Of a DNA stretch of 64,000 bases, positions 1-10,489 are shown piece after piece. The notes below the pieces were generated by a model that was not told where the DNA came from, ran no database searches, and saw only the letters and a list, made by a program, of their open reading frames with translations. Source of the stretch: Stereocaulon alpinum (taxonomy: Eukaryota; Ascomycota; Lecanoromycetes; Lecanorales; Stereocaulaceae); contig JAEUBA010000001.1 of assembly GCA_018257865.1 (NCBI GenBank), positions 1,267,529 to 1,331,528 on the forward strand, in the 5' to 3' direction. The stretch's first letter is position 1, and each line of letters opens with the position of its first letter. A program made the position numbers and the translations under genes.

Positions 1-211
1 CAAAGCTGCCACTAGATACTACGAAGACTATTACATTTCATCCAAAGCCAGGGATGATCTTGACCAGACAGATAATGTAAAGAAGCGAACAATGCTCACA
101 TCATAGCTTCGTTTGGTGAGATGCGGGGCGAGCGGAAACTGCGAATTTCTGCTTACACTTAAATATTCCCACTATCTATATCAATATTCCCTTCGTTCAT
201 CAAACACACCA

Positions 212-957
212 ATGGTCAGCAAAATGGCAGATTGTATCTTTTGCAAAATCATCAAGGGTTTGTCACTCCCTATAACGTTTCACTTGACCCTCGAACTCAA
301 GTAATGACCCGCACATAGGAGCTATCCCATCCTTCAAGCTCTACGAGTCAGAACGAGTCTTTGCCTTCTTGGACATAGAACCACTGGCCCAAGGCCATGC
401 GGTATGTCCCTCCCCTATCGACCTTGTCTCAAATCCAAATCGAGCAAACACTGATGCCCCCTCTCCGTACAGCTCGTAATCCCCAAACACCATGGAGCCA
501 AACTGACCGATATCCCGGATGACCAATTGGGAGAAATGATGGTGAGTCTTTCTCAATTGCTACTGGACGAGGGTGCTGATACAGTATGGTCCATAGCCCG
601 TAGCTAAGAAGTTGGCAAAAGCGATGGGAGGCGAGAATTATAACATCTTGCAGAATAATGGGAGGTTGGCTCATCAGATTGTTGATCATGTACGCCTGAT
701 TCCTCCCTTCCCTTCCCATCTTTACTCTACTATGCATGATAGACTTGGCAACGGTTACATGTACTGAATTACGTGGTTCTAGGTTCATTTCCACGTGGTA
801 TGAACTGTTTCCACATGAGCCGTTTGAATCATATCTAACGGGTTTTTAGATTCCAAAGCCAGACCAAGAACAAGGTCTGGGTATTACGTGGCCAGCGAAG
901 AAAGCGGATATGGAGAAGCTGAAGGAGTATTTCAATGATGTTAAGGCGAAGATTTAG
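212..957 (+). CDS. HNT1: HIT-family nucleotide hydrolase (HNT1-like)
   Basis: Histidine-triad hydrolase; family members cleave AMP-lysine and other adenosine phosphoramidates. Exons 212-257, 319-401, 473-541, 597-689, 783-797 and 850-957 join in frame to 137 aa, the usual HNT1 size. The N-terminus shows the CIFCKIIKG motif, then YESERVFAFLDIEPLAQGH, and near the C-terminus the catalytic triad HVHFHV. The triad spans a 15-base microexon (783-797), so it exists only if that microexon is spliced in. The start could also be the second ATG at 224. It converges on the CSR1 gene. The family call is secure; the exact substrate is inferred from the family. Confidence 0.9.
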
Positions 958-1161
958 GTGGGAGATGTCATTAGAGCATGAGGTTGAAGAGAAATTATAT
1001 GTACACTATCCACCCACCCAGCCATGATGAGAAGATTCATGCGTTCATGCAATGTTCGACGTTACAGTACATTTCGATCCGTCGCTAATTCCATTACTCT
1101 TCATACACTTTTGAATGCATGGAGGGGCTTGCTTATCCACTCAGCCAGGGGCTAGGTCCAT

Positions 1162-3068
1162 CTAGTCTAGATCATCGTCCCTGTGTCCTGCAGGGATTGG
1201 CCCGTTTTGAGATGGTGCAGTGCCGTTCGAGGCCACGGAGCTGGTCGGTGGCGTATAGAACTGGATCCTGCCGCCCTCTTTAATCAAGCCAGTACGATCA
1301 TACAGGGTCCTCGCTCTCAAGTAGGGGTCGAGCTCCCAGTAGCCAGATCTCAGACGACCAGCCAGCTCGGCTCGTTTTCGTTGCAGGGTATTTCGTGGTT
1401 CGGACCCTTTTATCCATTGCTGTGTCGTGGTCTCGTACTCTTTGACAACGGCTGCTCGTTCCTCAAGGAGCTTTTGTTTAGTGGTGTCGTCTGAAAGTAG
1501 TCTGTTCTCCTCAGGTGAGGGTTCGATGTAATGGTACTCCCATTGGTCATCTCCTCCGAGTTCTTTGGTGATGTGTTTCCGCTCAACGAATTCCTCGAGT
1601 TCGGCGGTGTTCTTCGTAAAATGGACTTTGCTTGCTACCACGGGATCCAGCCAGCCTTTGATAATCTTCCATATACCTAACACTTTCAGCATGCTTTGCC
1701 ACGTGGTGCGACTTCTTTATATTGGCTTACTTTGAAATATCCAGGGTGACTTGTGTACAAGGACGACGCCCAGGCTTTCCGGGTAGTTGGCCTCAAAGAC
1801 CTTGATCATGAATTTCACAGGACCATAGTCCTTACAACAGAATCAGTGAGGGCACTCTCTAATGGAGAAAAGCGCAACTTTACCATGTTTGCCATCGAGA
1901 AGTCTGTCATATCGAATATAATAGCCTAGCATAGGTACTTAGCCGTCGACCATTCCAAAGAGCTTGTGGTACTCACAGCAGTGTCTGCATTATCATGAAG
2001 GAGCAGTCGGGCAGTTTCAATCACATACACAGTATACCTCTCGAGACTCGGCTCACTCTGCTCGCCTTGCCTGTGTAACCGCACTCTCACGATGCACATG
2101 GGCCTTCCATCTCTGTCTGTGCCATGTAAGAAACTCTTCCCCAGCCTTAATTGGGCCAAGAAGTCAAGTCCTTCTTTCTTAACACTTGGGTTTGATTTCT
2201 TGCTGTCTTCGGCCGCACCGCCTTCACCCCGTCTCATAATATCGTCGTCTACATGCATCTCTTGTCCTCGCCAGTGCATTGTGGCAATCAACATGATAAG
2301 AGCATTCTGAACATTCCATTTTCGGGCTCGGAGGAAACGCAGTAAAAGGGCGTCTGGATTGTCGTGCTTGACCATACTCCAGAAGGCGGTACGTAAGTCT
2401 TCTCGCGACTGTGTGTCGATCACTTTGAGAAACTCTTTCGTCTGGCCGTACTTATCATCCCCATCCATAGCCGAGACTCCCTCTGCGCCTTCACCACTAG
2501 GATCGTCGTGATTCTTCCTGCTGAACAGGCTCAAGCGGCCTTTCTTCTTCTTTTCCGAACTATGTGTTCCAGCCCGCGACCGCTTTTCGGCTTTATCTAA
2601 AATCTCCGACCCTGTAGCTGATGAATCATCCCCATTGGTGTGGTCACTCAGTACTGGAACCCCAAAAACCTTGAGAGTTGCAGTCCACATTTCCTGTAAT
2701 TTGACCTCCTGCTCCGGTGTGAGGCTTCCTGGTCGGCCCGGAAGAGTTATGTCCGCCATTACGGCGTCCTCTCCTACTTTTGTATTGTTTCTAGAGCTTG
2801 CAATGGATGCACCCGGCTCTGGTGTTGACGAATGCCGAAAAAGAAATATGGATCCGGCCAAAAGGCTTGTCGCAACGACGAGAACTGCGGCTGTGAGATT
2901 GATACTGCTCTTGACCTGTACCTCAGCCCGAAAGCGGTGAAAGGGAAAAGAGTAGGAACTGTTCCGGGCAGTCTGGGAAGATATAAAGAGAGTAGGTGAA
3001 CGTGGAAGAATGAGCGGTTGCTTGTGAGCTTTCAGGTGTGCGGAACGAAGGATGCTGCGAGAGTACAT
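1162..3068 (-). CDS. CSR1: Sec14/CRAL-TRIO phospholipid-transfer protein (CSR1-like)
   Basis: Sec14-type lipid-transfer protein, expected to move phosphatidylinositol between membranes. Minus-strand exons 3068-1977, 1925-1884, 1830-1731 and 1676-1162 give 582 aa. The CRAL-TRIO N-terminal helix (LLRFLRARKWNVQNAL) is followed by the lipid-binding fold (HGTDRDGRPMCIVRVRLH, FDMTDFSMANMDYGPVKF, NYPESLGVVLVHKSPWIF) and the C-terminal KIIKGWLDPVVASKV stretch typical of CSR1 homologues. The N-terminal ~100 residues hold a basic, Ser/Arg-rich leader and a possible membrane segment around residues 58-76. An internal ATG at 2759 opens MADITLPGRPG and looks like the usual family start, so the long leader may be UTR or an alternative isoform. 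It is divergent from DAM1. Confidence 0.85.
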
Positions 3069-3615
3069 ATATTGAATATTGACAGAGAATGAAGGGCCAT
3101 TGGCGAATCAGGCTTTGTCAGATATGAAAGCACGCGGATAGCAATAGAGATGAGCAGTATGTTTGTCAGCGCTACCTGGCCATAACAGCTGGATGGATCA
3201 AGAAGCGTCATCTCGCGCGGGCCTTACCGAGGTTCGGTATCTTGTTTGACCGGCAAGCATAGCAAATAGTTATGCAGCATGCTTTCAGGGAAAACCATGC
3301 TGTCCACGCATGAAGTTTACCTTGCCGTAAACTAAGAGTAGAAGCACACTTGGGCTGTTTGCCCTCTCCATACTCAATTTTGACAGCATCGATCCATCTT
3401 CCTTTCCGACTTTCACGCGACAGTGGGTCTTTTCTCAAAGCCGATGTCGTTTTAGGTCTAGTCCCAAGATTTGGCCCGAGATCTCGCCCGAGAAACGCGA
3501 GTGGTTGCTCTCTCAGCACAACACTATTGATATCAATCCTCAGAGAGAATACACAGAGTGTTCAGGCGCATAACAGATTCTGTGATCACAACCGGCTACG
3601 ATTGACTCTACAACC

Positions 3616-4312
3616 ATGGACCTTCCTAATCCAACACGCTCCACCTCTCAAACGCGCAATAAACCTCCATCGCGCCCCTCTACCCCTCTCCGCCCCAGCT
3701 CACGGACTTCTCTTCGCGACAGTCAGACCTTCACACCTAAGTCTGGCTCTTCAGCCTTCCCCCTCGAGTTCTTTGAGCCAGCTTTCGCCGAGCTTTCGGA
3801 CTCCATGGCCGATTTGGAAGCCAATTTCATGCATTTGCAGTTGATGCACGAGAGCTTGAGCAGGTTCAATGAAAGCTTTGCAAGCTTCCTGTATGGAATG
3901 AACATGAATGCTTTCTGCGTTGATTTTCCAGAGGTACATCGCGCAATCTGCTTAATGATGGCATAGCACTCAACGTTTGTAACAGGCTCCCATACCGGAA
4001 TCTTTCAAACGCGCCAAACAAAACGAAGAGCACAGCCAGCCTACAGACCACAACTCCCGGCCAGACTTTGGCGAAGAGACGTTCATGACGACTGATACCT
4101 CCTTCGTAGAGAACCCGCCATCTTCTCGGGCTCCTACCAAATTCGCAACACCTGCCCCTGCGGCGCGTCCGAGCTCTGGACTCAATAAGCGTGGAGTTGG
4201 AGAGGCTTCGTCAAGAGGCGGTATAGGTGGACGAGGTGGAGCAGCGCGTGGCAATCTGAGAGGGAGTCGGGGCAGCGGTATTGCAAGAGGGAAGCCGAGG
4301 GGTATGAGGTGA
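3616..4312 (+). CDS. DAM1: DASH/Dam1 complex subunit Dam1
   Basis: Outer-kinetochore DASH ring subunit that couples chromosomes to spindle microtubules. Exons 3616-3933 and 3986-4312 (intron 3934-3985) give 214 aa. The conserved Dam1 domain lies at about residues 50-105 (FFEPAFAELSDSMADLEANF, then NESFASFLYGMNMNAFCVDF), preceded by a Ser/Thr/Pro-rich N-terminal tail. The C-terminus after the intron is low-complexity and ends in about 30 residues rich in Arg-Gly pairs. A start at 3616 precedes the whole domain. The family call rests on the helical Dam1 block; the tail is not conserved enough to help. Confidence 0.87.
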
Positions 4313-5675
4313 AGGAGATGTGATAAGATGCAAATGAGCAGTACCAGTTTGTGCTCGTCGCTGCTGTCAAGAATGAGATATGCTGACAAGAAGAAGAAAT
4401 CCTGTGGCTTTTTTCAGCGCTCTGGGTACTATGTTGCTGTACTCCGGGCTAGATGCCTTGAAAGCCATGTGGGAGTAGAAGATACGGATGCAGGACTGTT
4501 GAGGAGAAGAAGAAGAGCTAGGGAGAGACTCAGCATGAGCTCTGTGGACTAGGTTCAGCAGAAGTACCATGGATTGCACACCCTATCCACCCAAGGACAC
4601 ACAGGGCAAGCACCGTTGAAAGGAGTGGGCAATCAATGATCCATTCTCCCACTGCTTCCCTCCCTCCCACACCATCTACACCGTCTAGGCTACAAAGGGA
4701 AGGATAGGGAGTCACTAGGGCAACAAAACTCCAAGAGGGGGACTGCCTGGCAACACATTGAAGAGACTCCCCCAAACATCCTGGCCGAAAACCATCTTGT
4801 CCTCCTAGCCGATGTCTGGCCGTCGTGTGGATGTTGCCTCGGGTTGGCGGGCTTCTGATGCACAATCCAGATCGGTGCTTAGCGATATAGAGATGACACA
4901 CGCATGCGACCAGCGCCATCCATCACACGATCTCCACAAGAGACCGAACGACAAATCTATACGACTCCTGGAAGACCCATGCCCTTCACGCAATAGTACC
5001 TAAAGCATTTACTACATCCAACTTTGCATGCCGTGCACTACGGACAAGTATATCAGACAGCATAGGATAGAAGAGGCTCCCTTTCAGCTATCATGTAGTC
5101 CACATTTCCACCCTCACACATCTGCTCCTCAATACCAACATCAGAGTCCTGGCCCAACGCATTGCCATTCATCAAACTTTTCGTTCTGTTGATATCAGCA
5201 CTCCCAGCTCCAATCACTGTCTCCATGCAGGTATCCCGGCTCCTTTCGGGAGCGGATTGAAGGGAGACCTACCCTGATTCTATCGAGAAAGCCTCTTCCC
5301 ACACCTTTGACTTACGTCTTTACCGAATTTCCAGGTATTGTCATCACCTCATTGCGAAGTATGTTCAACAACTTGTCAATTAGCATTCTCGAGGTACTTG
5401 ATCTGGATTAGGGCTAGCTTTAATTTACGCGTGCTTTTCGCGTTTTGGCGCGTCAAGGAACATATGCCGAAATACCGTATGTTATTAGAGCCTCAAGCTC
5501 CTGCAGTGCTACAGCGTAAAATGCCTATGGAACATGAATCTGTGCATCGTGAAATCGAGCCACGGATCTTGACATAAAGAAACAATCGCTGTCGCTCAGT
5601 GCATCGCTTGTCATAAAAGCCACTGACGCGTATGTTATCGGTGCATGCATAATTCTTCTAGCCCGCATATATGCC
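4313..5675. other. Intergenic, 1.36 kb, no gene seen
   Basis: Lies between the convergent DAM1 and Whi5-like genes. Only short open frames without recognisable domains or good splice partners. I saw no RNA gene or repeat here. Confidence 0.5.
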
Positions 5676-6845
5676 TCAACCCGAAGAGACCAGCTCTCCG
5701 CCAAGCTCCATACCGAGCCCAGAGTCCTTGATCATAGATCCACGTCCAATGTTACTGAGGTTCGGGCTTCCGCCGGGTGGTACCAAGTTATCGAAATTCA
5801 ACCTCCTCCTAGCCTCCTTCGCAGCGAGGGGTGTTTTGGCGAGGCCAGGAGTACGGTTGCCGAACGCACCCTGAGCAGGACTCGGTGTAATGTTGACAAA
5901 ATCTGCGAAGTTGAATTGCTGGCCCGGGGTGTTGAACCCGGCCATACCTGGTGTAGACATCATAGACGAGGGAAGTGCTTGATTATTGGAAGGTGGTGTA
6001 GACGGAGCGAATATTCTAGACGATCTGGGGCCCGGATTTGCTGGTGAAGGCGACGTGGCCAGGTAGAGAAGCAAGTCTGCGCCTTCTTCGCCTACTGCGT
6101 TCCCTCCCATTCGTTGGCGTGCTGCCTGACTTCGTGTAGGTGGTGGTGTGCGAGGTGGTGAGGAATGGAAGGTTGGGTTCATTGAGAAGGAGTGCGTTGC
6201 AATTTCGTCGTCTTCTTCATCAGACACGTGGCCAAAGGTCGGCGAGGCAGGAAGGGTAGCAACGTCCGATGCGAACGACAGGCTGGCTCCGTGCGAGCTT
6301 GGGAAGTGAGATTCTTGGTGATGGTAGACTGGAGATGATTCGGGCAGATTGTGTGTGCTTTTCCACGAGGTCCGAGAAGTCTCGTAAGTTGGGGGTGCCA
6401 TTGACTGCGATCGTATTCGTTTGCTTGGTTTATGGCCAAGATCAATGGAAGTAGACTGGTAGGCGTTTCTCTTACGAAGTGGTTTCGAATCTGTGGAAAA
6501 TGGAGCGGAGAGTGGCGAGGAGGCTAGGCCACCTGAGAAGAATGGATGTTCTGATGAGCTTGAAGAAGTGGTGGACGATGTAACGCTAGACGTTGGTCTC
6601 TTTTGTTGAATGGTCTTTTCAAGGCGGGCTTCGACATCTTTAAAGCTCAGCCGCTCCTGGCCGTGTTGAGTCTTGTAACTGGCTAGGGCGAGGCGATCTT
6701 GCAGCTTTCTGGCCATCTGGAGTATACTTAGTTTTGATGGGCAAAGGAGTTGGGTATGGGCAAGGCTTACCTTGGCTACTTCAGCTCGCCGTAGTACTTT
6801 GCCCACAACATCCTCGGGTGTAGTATTACAGAATTCCTGAGACAT
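5676..6845 (-). CDS. Whi5/Nrm1-like G1/S transcriptional repressor (putative)
   Basis: Start at 6845 (MSQEFCNTTPEDVVGKVLRR); exons 6845-6771 and 6716-5676, 371 aa. The 54-base intron (6770-6717) is a multiple of three and open, so it can be missed; removing it makes one continuous helix, RAEVAK joined to MARKLQDRLALASYK. That segment with GQERLSFKDVEARLE resembles the short GTB/Whi5 motif by which Whi5 and Nrm1 repressors bind SBF/MBF factors. The rest is Ser/Pro-rich and probably disordered, with many SP/TP sites (for example SPPRTPPPTRS and STPPSNNQ) suiting CDK control. The longer frame up to 7013 adds an unconserved leader. The call is by motif resemblance only; a generic disordered nuclear protein is the alternative. 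Confidence 0.6.
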   Translation of the reverse strand: MSQEFCNTTPEDVVGKVLRRAEVAKVSLAHTQLLCPSKLSILQMARKLQDRLALASYKTQHGQERLSFKDVEARLEKTIQQKRPTSSVTSSTTSSSSSEHPFFSGGLASSPLSAPFSTDSKPLRKRNAYQSTSIDLGHKPSKRIRSQSMAPPTYETSRTSWKSTHNLPESSPVYHHQESHFPSSHGASLSFASDVATLPASPTFGHVSDEEDDEIATHSFSMNPTFHSSPPRTPPPTRSQAARQRMGGNAVGEEGADLLLYLATSPSPANPGPRSSRIFAPSTPPSNNQALPSSMMSTPGMAGFNTPGQQFNFADFVNITPSPAQGAFGNRTPGLAKTPLAAKEARRRLNFDNLVPPGGSPNLSNIGRGSMIKDSGLGMELGGELVSSG

Positions 6846-7871
6846 GATATCTGTTCCGGATACGAATGTATGCTTCGAATCACAATGTCCCGCAAATCGA
6901 GGATAGTGTAGGAGAAGCACAGTCAGGTCAGAATTGTGCTGGGCGGTAAGCGGCAAGGGAGTGGATTTCAGCCGGCTGAAAGCAGAAATGAGGGTCGTAA
7001 GAGGAAGTTGCACTGGCTCTTTTCGATCAAGAAAGAGTAGTTCTATTGCGCTCTGTAAGGCTCATGAACGCTTGCATGCTGACATTTGTACAGGAGTGTA
7101 CTACAATGGAAGGAAGGAAGGGTTGGTATTTGGCATATGAGGGGAAGGATTGATTGGGCGTATGGTGCATTTCACGGGCTGGCGAATGGCGATTAAGTTT
7201 GCCAAGACCTGCATGTTCCCGCAGCCCAACCTCTCGCAGCCAAAGCGGTCTTAGCTCCGTTTGATGGCTTCAACCATTTTGTATGATCTAGTATCTGAAT
7301 TCTACGTTACATGATCCGTGAGTCGCCCTTTTAAAGGGTATGCTTCACGAGCTTCTCGAGTCTAGGGATCATATGAAGGCACAGTAGAACAGATGTAGAC
7401 ATAGAATTATCAAAGTTTTCGCTCGTCATCAAAGTCTGACGAGCACAGATATCATTTGCGGAGCCCTGATAACACTAGTGGCCCACCATTTAGGGAAAGG
7501 TACCTTAGGTTAGCTCTTTCTCTCTTCGTTTTCTGATAATCGTTCACTGTGTAGCAAACCACCTCTTCGCTTGCTCGTTCCTTGTTCCTTGTTCCTTTGG
7601 ATCAATTTTCTATGTCATTGCTCTCATCAACCTTGAGCCACTCCTCTCGTTACGCATCGAGCGCTCCCATTGGTGGACACGCAATCGTTTCACTCGTTTC
7701 ATTCAGGGAACCACTAGTACTCACTCGCCCGGGGGCTCCGCTAATGCTCCATCCTTGAGATACATTAATTTCACAACCTCCTGGGCCTCAATGAAGGCGT
7801 CCGCTCGTTAACTTGGGAGGAATTAAGGAAGCGATACGTGTTGGAGATATAAGAGACAACAGCTTGTCATA
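6846..7871. other. Intergenic, ~1 kb, promoter region
   Basis: Shared upstream region of the divergent Whi5-like gene and the metallopeptidase gene. It holds one copy of the recurring GGTACCTTAGGT motif at 7499-7510 and a C/T-rich stretch at about 7520-7640, common in fungal promoters. No gene seen. Confidence 0.5.
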
Positions 7872-10489
7872 ATGCCATTCTTTAAGGAACTCCGGCGCAG
7901 GAAAACCGGCTTGAAACAAGACAAGTCTCAGGACAGTTCTACAGACTCGAACTCCAACGACTCCAATGGCACTGTTCCTCCCAGCAAATCCTCTTCCACT
8001 TTGAACTCAGTCTACGGCTCCTCTACAACTACACCCCCATCCTCAATACAACCACACCAGTCTACGCCCACCCTCCCCAAGAGCAAGTCAGCGACTACGA
8101 TGGCTTCGTTGCCTCAGAGGCCAATGCCTTTAAATGGGACGAGTAATAGGAGTAGCTACATTGTGCGTCTAGCCGCCCTCCAGCTTGGACCTTTTGTGAA
8201 CGTGCGACTGCAGAAGCTTAAAAAGTGGTGCTGACTTGGTTGTGCAGCAGGGACTGAGCGCCCCTTCCATCAACGGGACTATCACGCCCAAGATGCCCAC
8301 GTCAGCCTTTGCGCCACGGATAGTATCGATCTCTAATAATTCTTGGGTGGGTAACGCTAGACGCTACACAGGCCAGCTCGAGAAGCCACGCTAACGCTTG
8401 GATAGGTACACCAAAAGGTGCTTCTCGTATACGGTCAAATAGGCGAGCCTTCGGAGAAAATGCTTGACGGCATTCTGACTGTCTCCCACCATCAGGACAA
8501 TTTCCCAGCGACAGTGTGGCCTGTCAGCGATTCCCACTTCAAAGCTTTGGTCCATCTGACCCCCGGCCCAAACCACTTACGCTTCGACTTCTCGTCTCCA
8601 AAAGTAGCGTCCAACAACTCATCCCTACCAGCGCATTCCACTTATATGAGCATTAATTTCCTACCTCTGATCAATTCGCCGCCCCTACAGCTCGTCATAC
8701 TTCTAGGAAAGGACTCACCAGCAACTTTTGATGCTGTGCCAGAAAGGAAGCAACGGGAAGGCAATGACCTTGGTACTGCGATTCGGAAATTCCGGATGGC
8801 TGCATATCTGTGGCAGGCTTTTACTGGCGAACAGATGTTTCGTCACTCCTTTGGTAGAAGATGTTTCCGGTTCGAAGAGGAATGGCAAACCGGTTCTCTG
8901 ACCTTTCGAGACCAAGAGGTAGGCCAAATGAGGAACGAAGCAAAAGTCCATGTAATCAGATCGGATAAGACTGTCAGAGAACTCAGGGACCTTGACATCG
9001 CACAACAAGGCAATAACGCGACTCGTAAAGGCGAATTATACACCATTGCGATGGAAGCTGTGAAGGCATACTTTAAGCCCGTAAAGGGGCAAAAGCAGTA
9101 CATATCATTACTGCTTCTTGATTCACATTGGGACACCAAGGCGAAGACGATTACCGGTCATGCGGGGCTGGGCGGCGGCTCTGGAGAAGTTCAACTTGCT
9201 ATATTCGGCTCGCAAGCTCTACAAAGCTACCCTACATGCATCGAGGAAGTAGTGCCTGCTTTCTCGGATTGCACTAGAACCAACACTAGTTTTGTTGCCA
9301 ACGATTGCAATGAGTCGGGAAGTAATTGGGAGGCAGCGAACATCGGCATCGGCGCACATCTCCATGAGACTGGCCATCTATTTGGCTGCCCTCATCAAGA
9401 ATCTGGTATCATGCTTCGAGACTACGTGCGCTTCAATCGAACTTTTCTTTGCAGGGAGCCATACTCGACGAGAACTAAATCACCTGGCCTTCGGCTCTGC
9501 CTGCCAAAAGACGAGTGTGGATGGCATAGACTCGATGCATTACGATTCAAGAATCATCCATGCTTCCAGTTGCCGACCGACGCACCCCTGAAATCCGACG
9601 ACAGCGTTCAGATTTGGCCTGCTGACAATGGAAAGGTTATTATTACTGCTCCTACAGGAATCGCTTTCATAGAAATATTCAGCAACGGAGATGACATATG
9701 CCATACTTGGATTGAATACTGTAATGGCGATGCTCAGTCTGCAGGGCCTCCACGCCAAGTTGTGCTGACCGAATCTGATCTGAAAGCTCGTCTGCCAGAG
9801 GACACGAAGGCTAAGAAGCTGAGGATCAAGGCTCACTCAGTCGGGCAAGGATCTCAGGAGGTTGATGACTTCGCGTTGCTTGTCAAATCAAAGAACAACA
9901 CCATAAAGCTTCCCAATGGTCAATCTGGGTTCAAAGGCTGCAGACTCGGCGAATCGCGGCTGGAAGGGAGTCAACCCGAACAGGTTATCTTAGAGACCGC
10001 GCACATACAGACCAAGCTACTCACGTCGATCAAGATATATCATGGCTTTGCGTTGGACGGCCTAGAGTTTTGTTATGAGGACTCGACCAGTCAACTTTTT
10101 GGGAAGAAGGGAGGCACGCCAGGTGGAAGCGAGTTCAACTTCGGTATGCCTCGCTAAATAATGTCTTTTTGCATTGAATGATACTGACATTGCTTTAGAC
10201 ACGAGGCGCGGCGAGATCTTAACGGGTTTTCATCTACGAGCCGGACTCTGGATCGACGGCATAGAGATCATGACAAGTTTAGGGAGAAAGTCTGGCGTTT
10301 ACGGAAATCCTACTGGCGGATCAGAGTTCGTCTTGCTTGCCTTTTGACTGGATGCTGTACCGAGCACTTTTGCTGACTTATCTCACTCACAGTCACACCT
10401 TGATGCCACCTCGAGGATACAGCATTGCAGGCGTTTCGGGCTCATGTGGCCAGTGGGTGGACGGCTTTTCGCTCATCATCACACGATAA
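7872..10489 (+). CDS. Metzincin-like zinc peptidase with C-terminal jacalin-like domain
   Basis: Exons 7872-8162, 8248-8346, 8406-10143, 10199-10325 and 10393-10489 give 783 aa. Residues 1-125 are Ser/Thr-rich. From about 130 comes a putative metallopeptidase domain of the yeast YIL108W type (Pfam Metallopep); the zinc site is HETGHLFGCPH at about residue 450 (HExxHxxGxxH), with a possible Met-turn soon after (ESGIM). From about residue 620 a beta-rich jacalin-like lectin fold appears (SGFKGCRLGE, TSIKIYHGFALDGLEF, GFHLRAGLWIDGIEIMTS, YSIAGVSGSCGQWVDGFSLI), completed only by the last two small exons. Intron 4 uses a weak donor (GTTCGT). No signal peptide, so it is probably intracellular. Substrate and sugar ligand are unknown. 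Confidence 0.82.
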
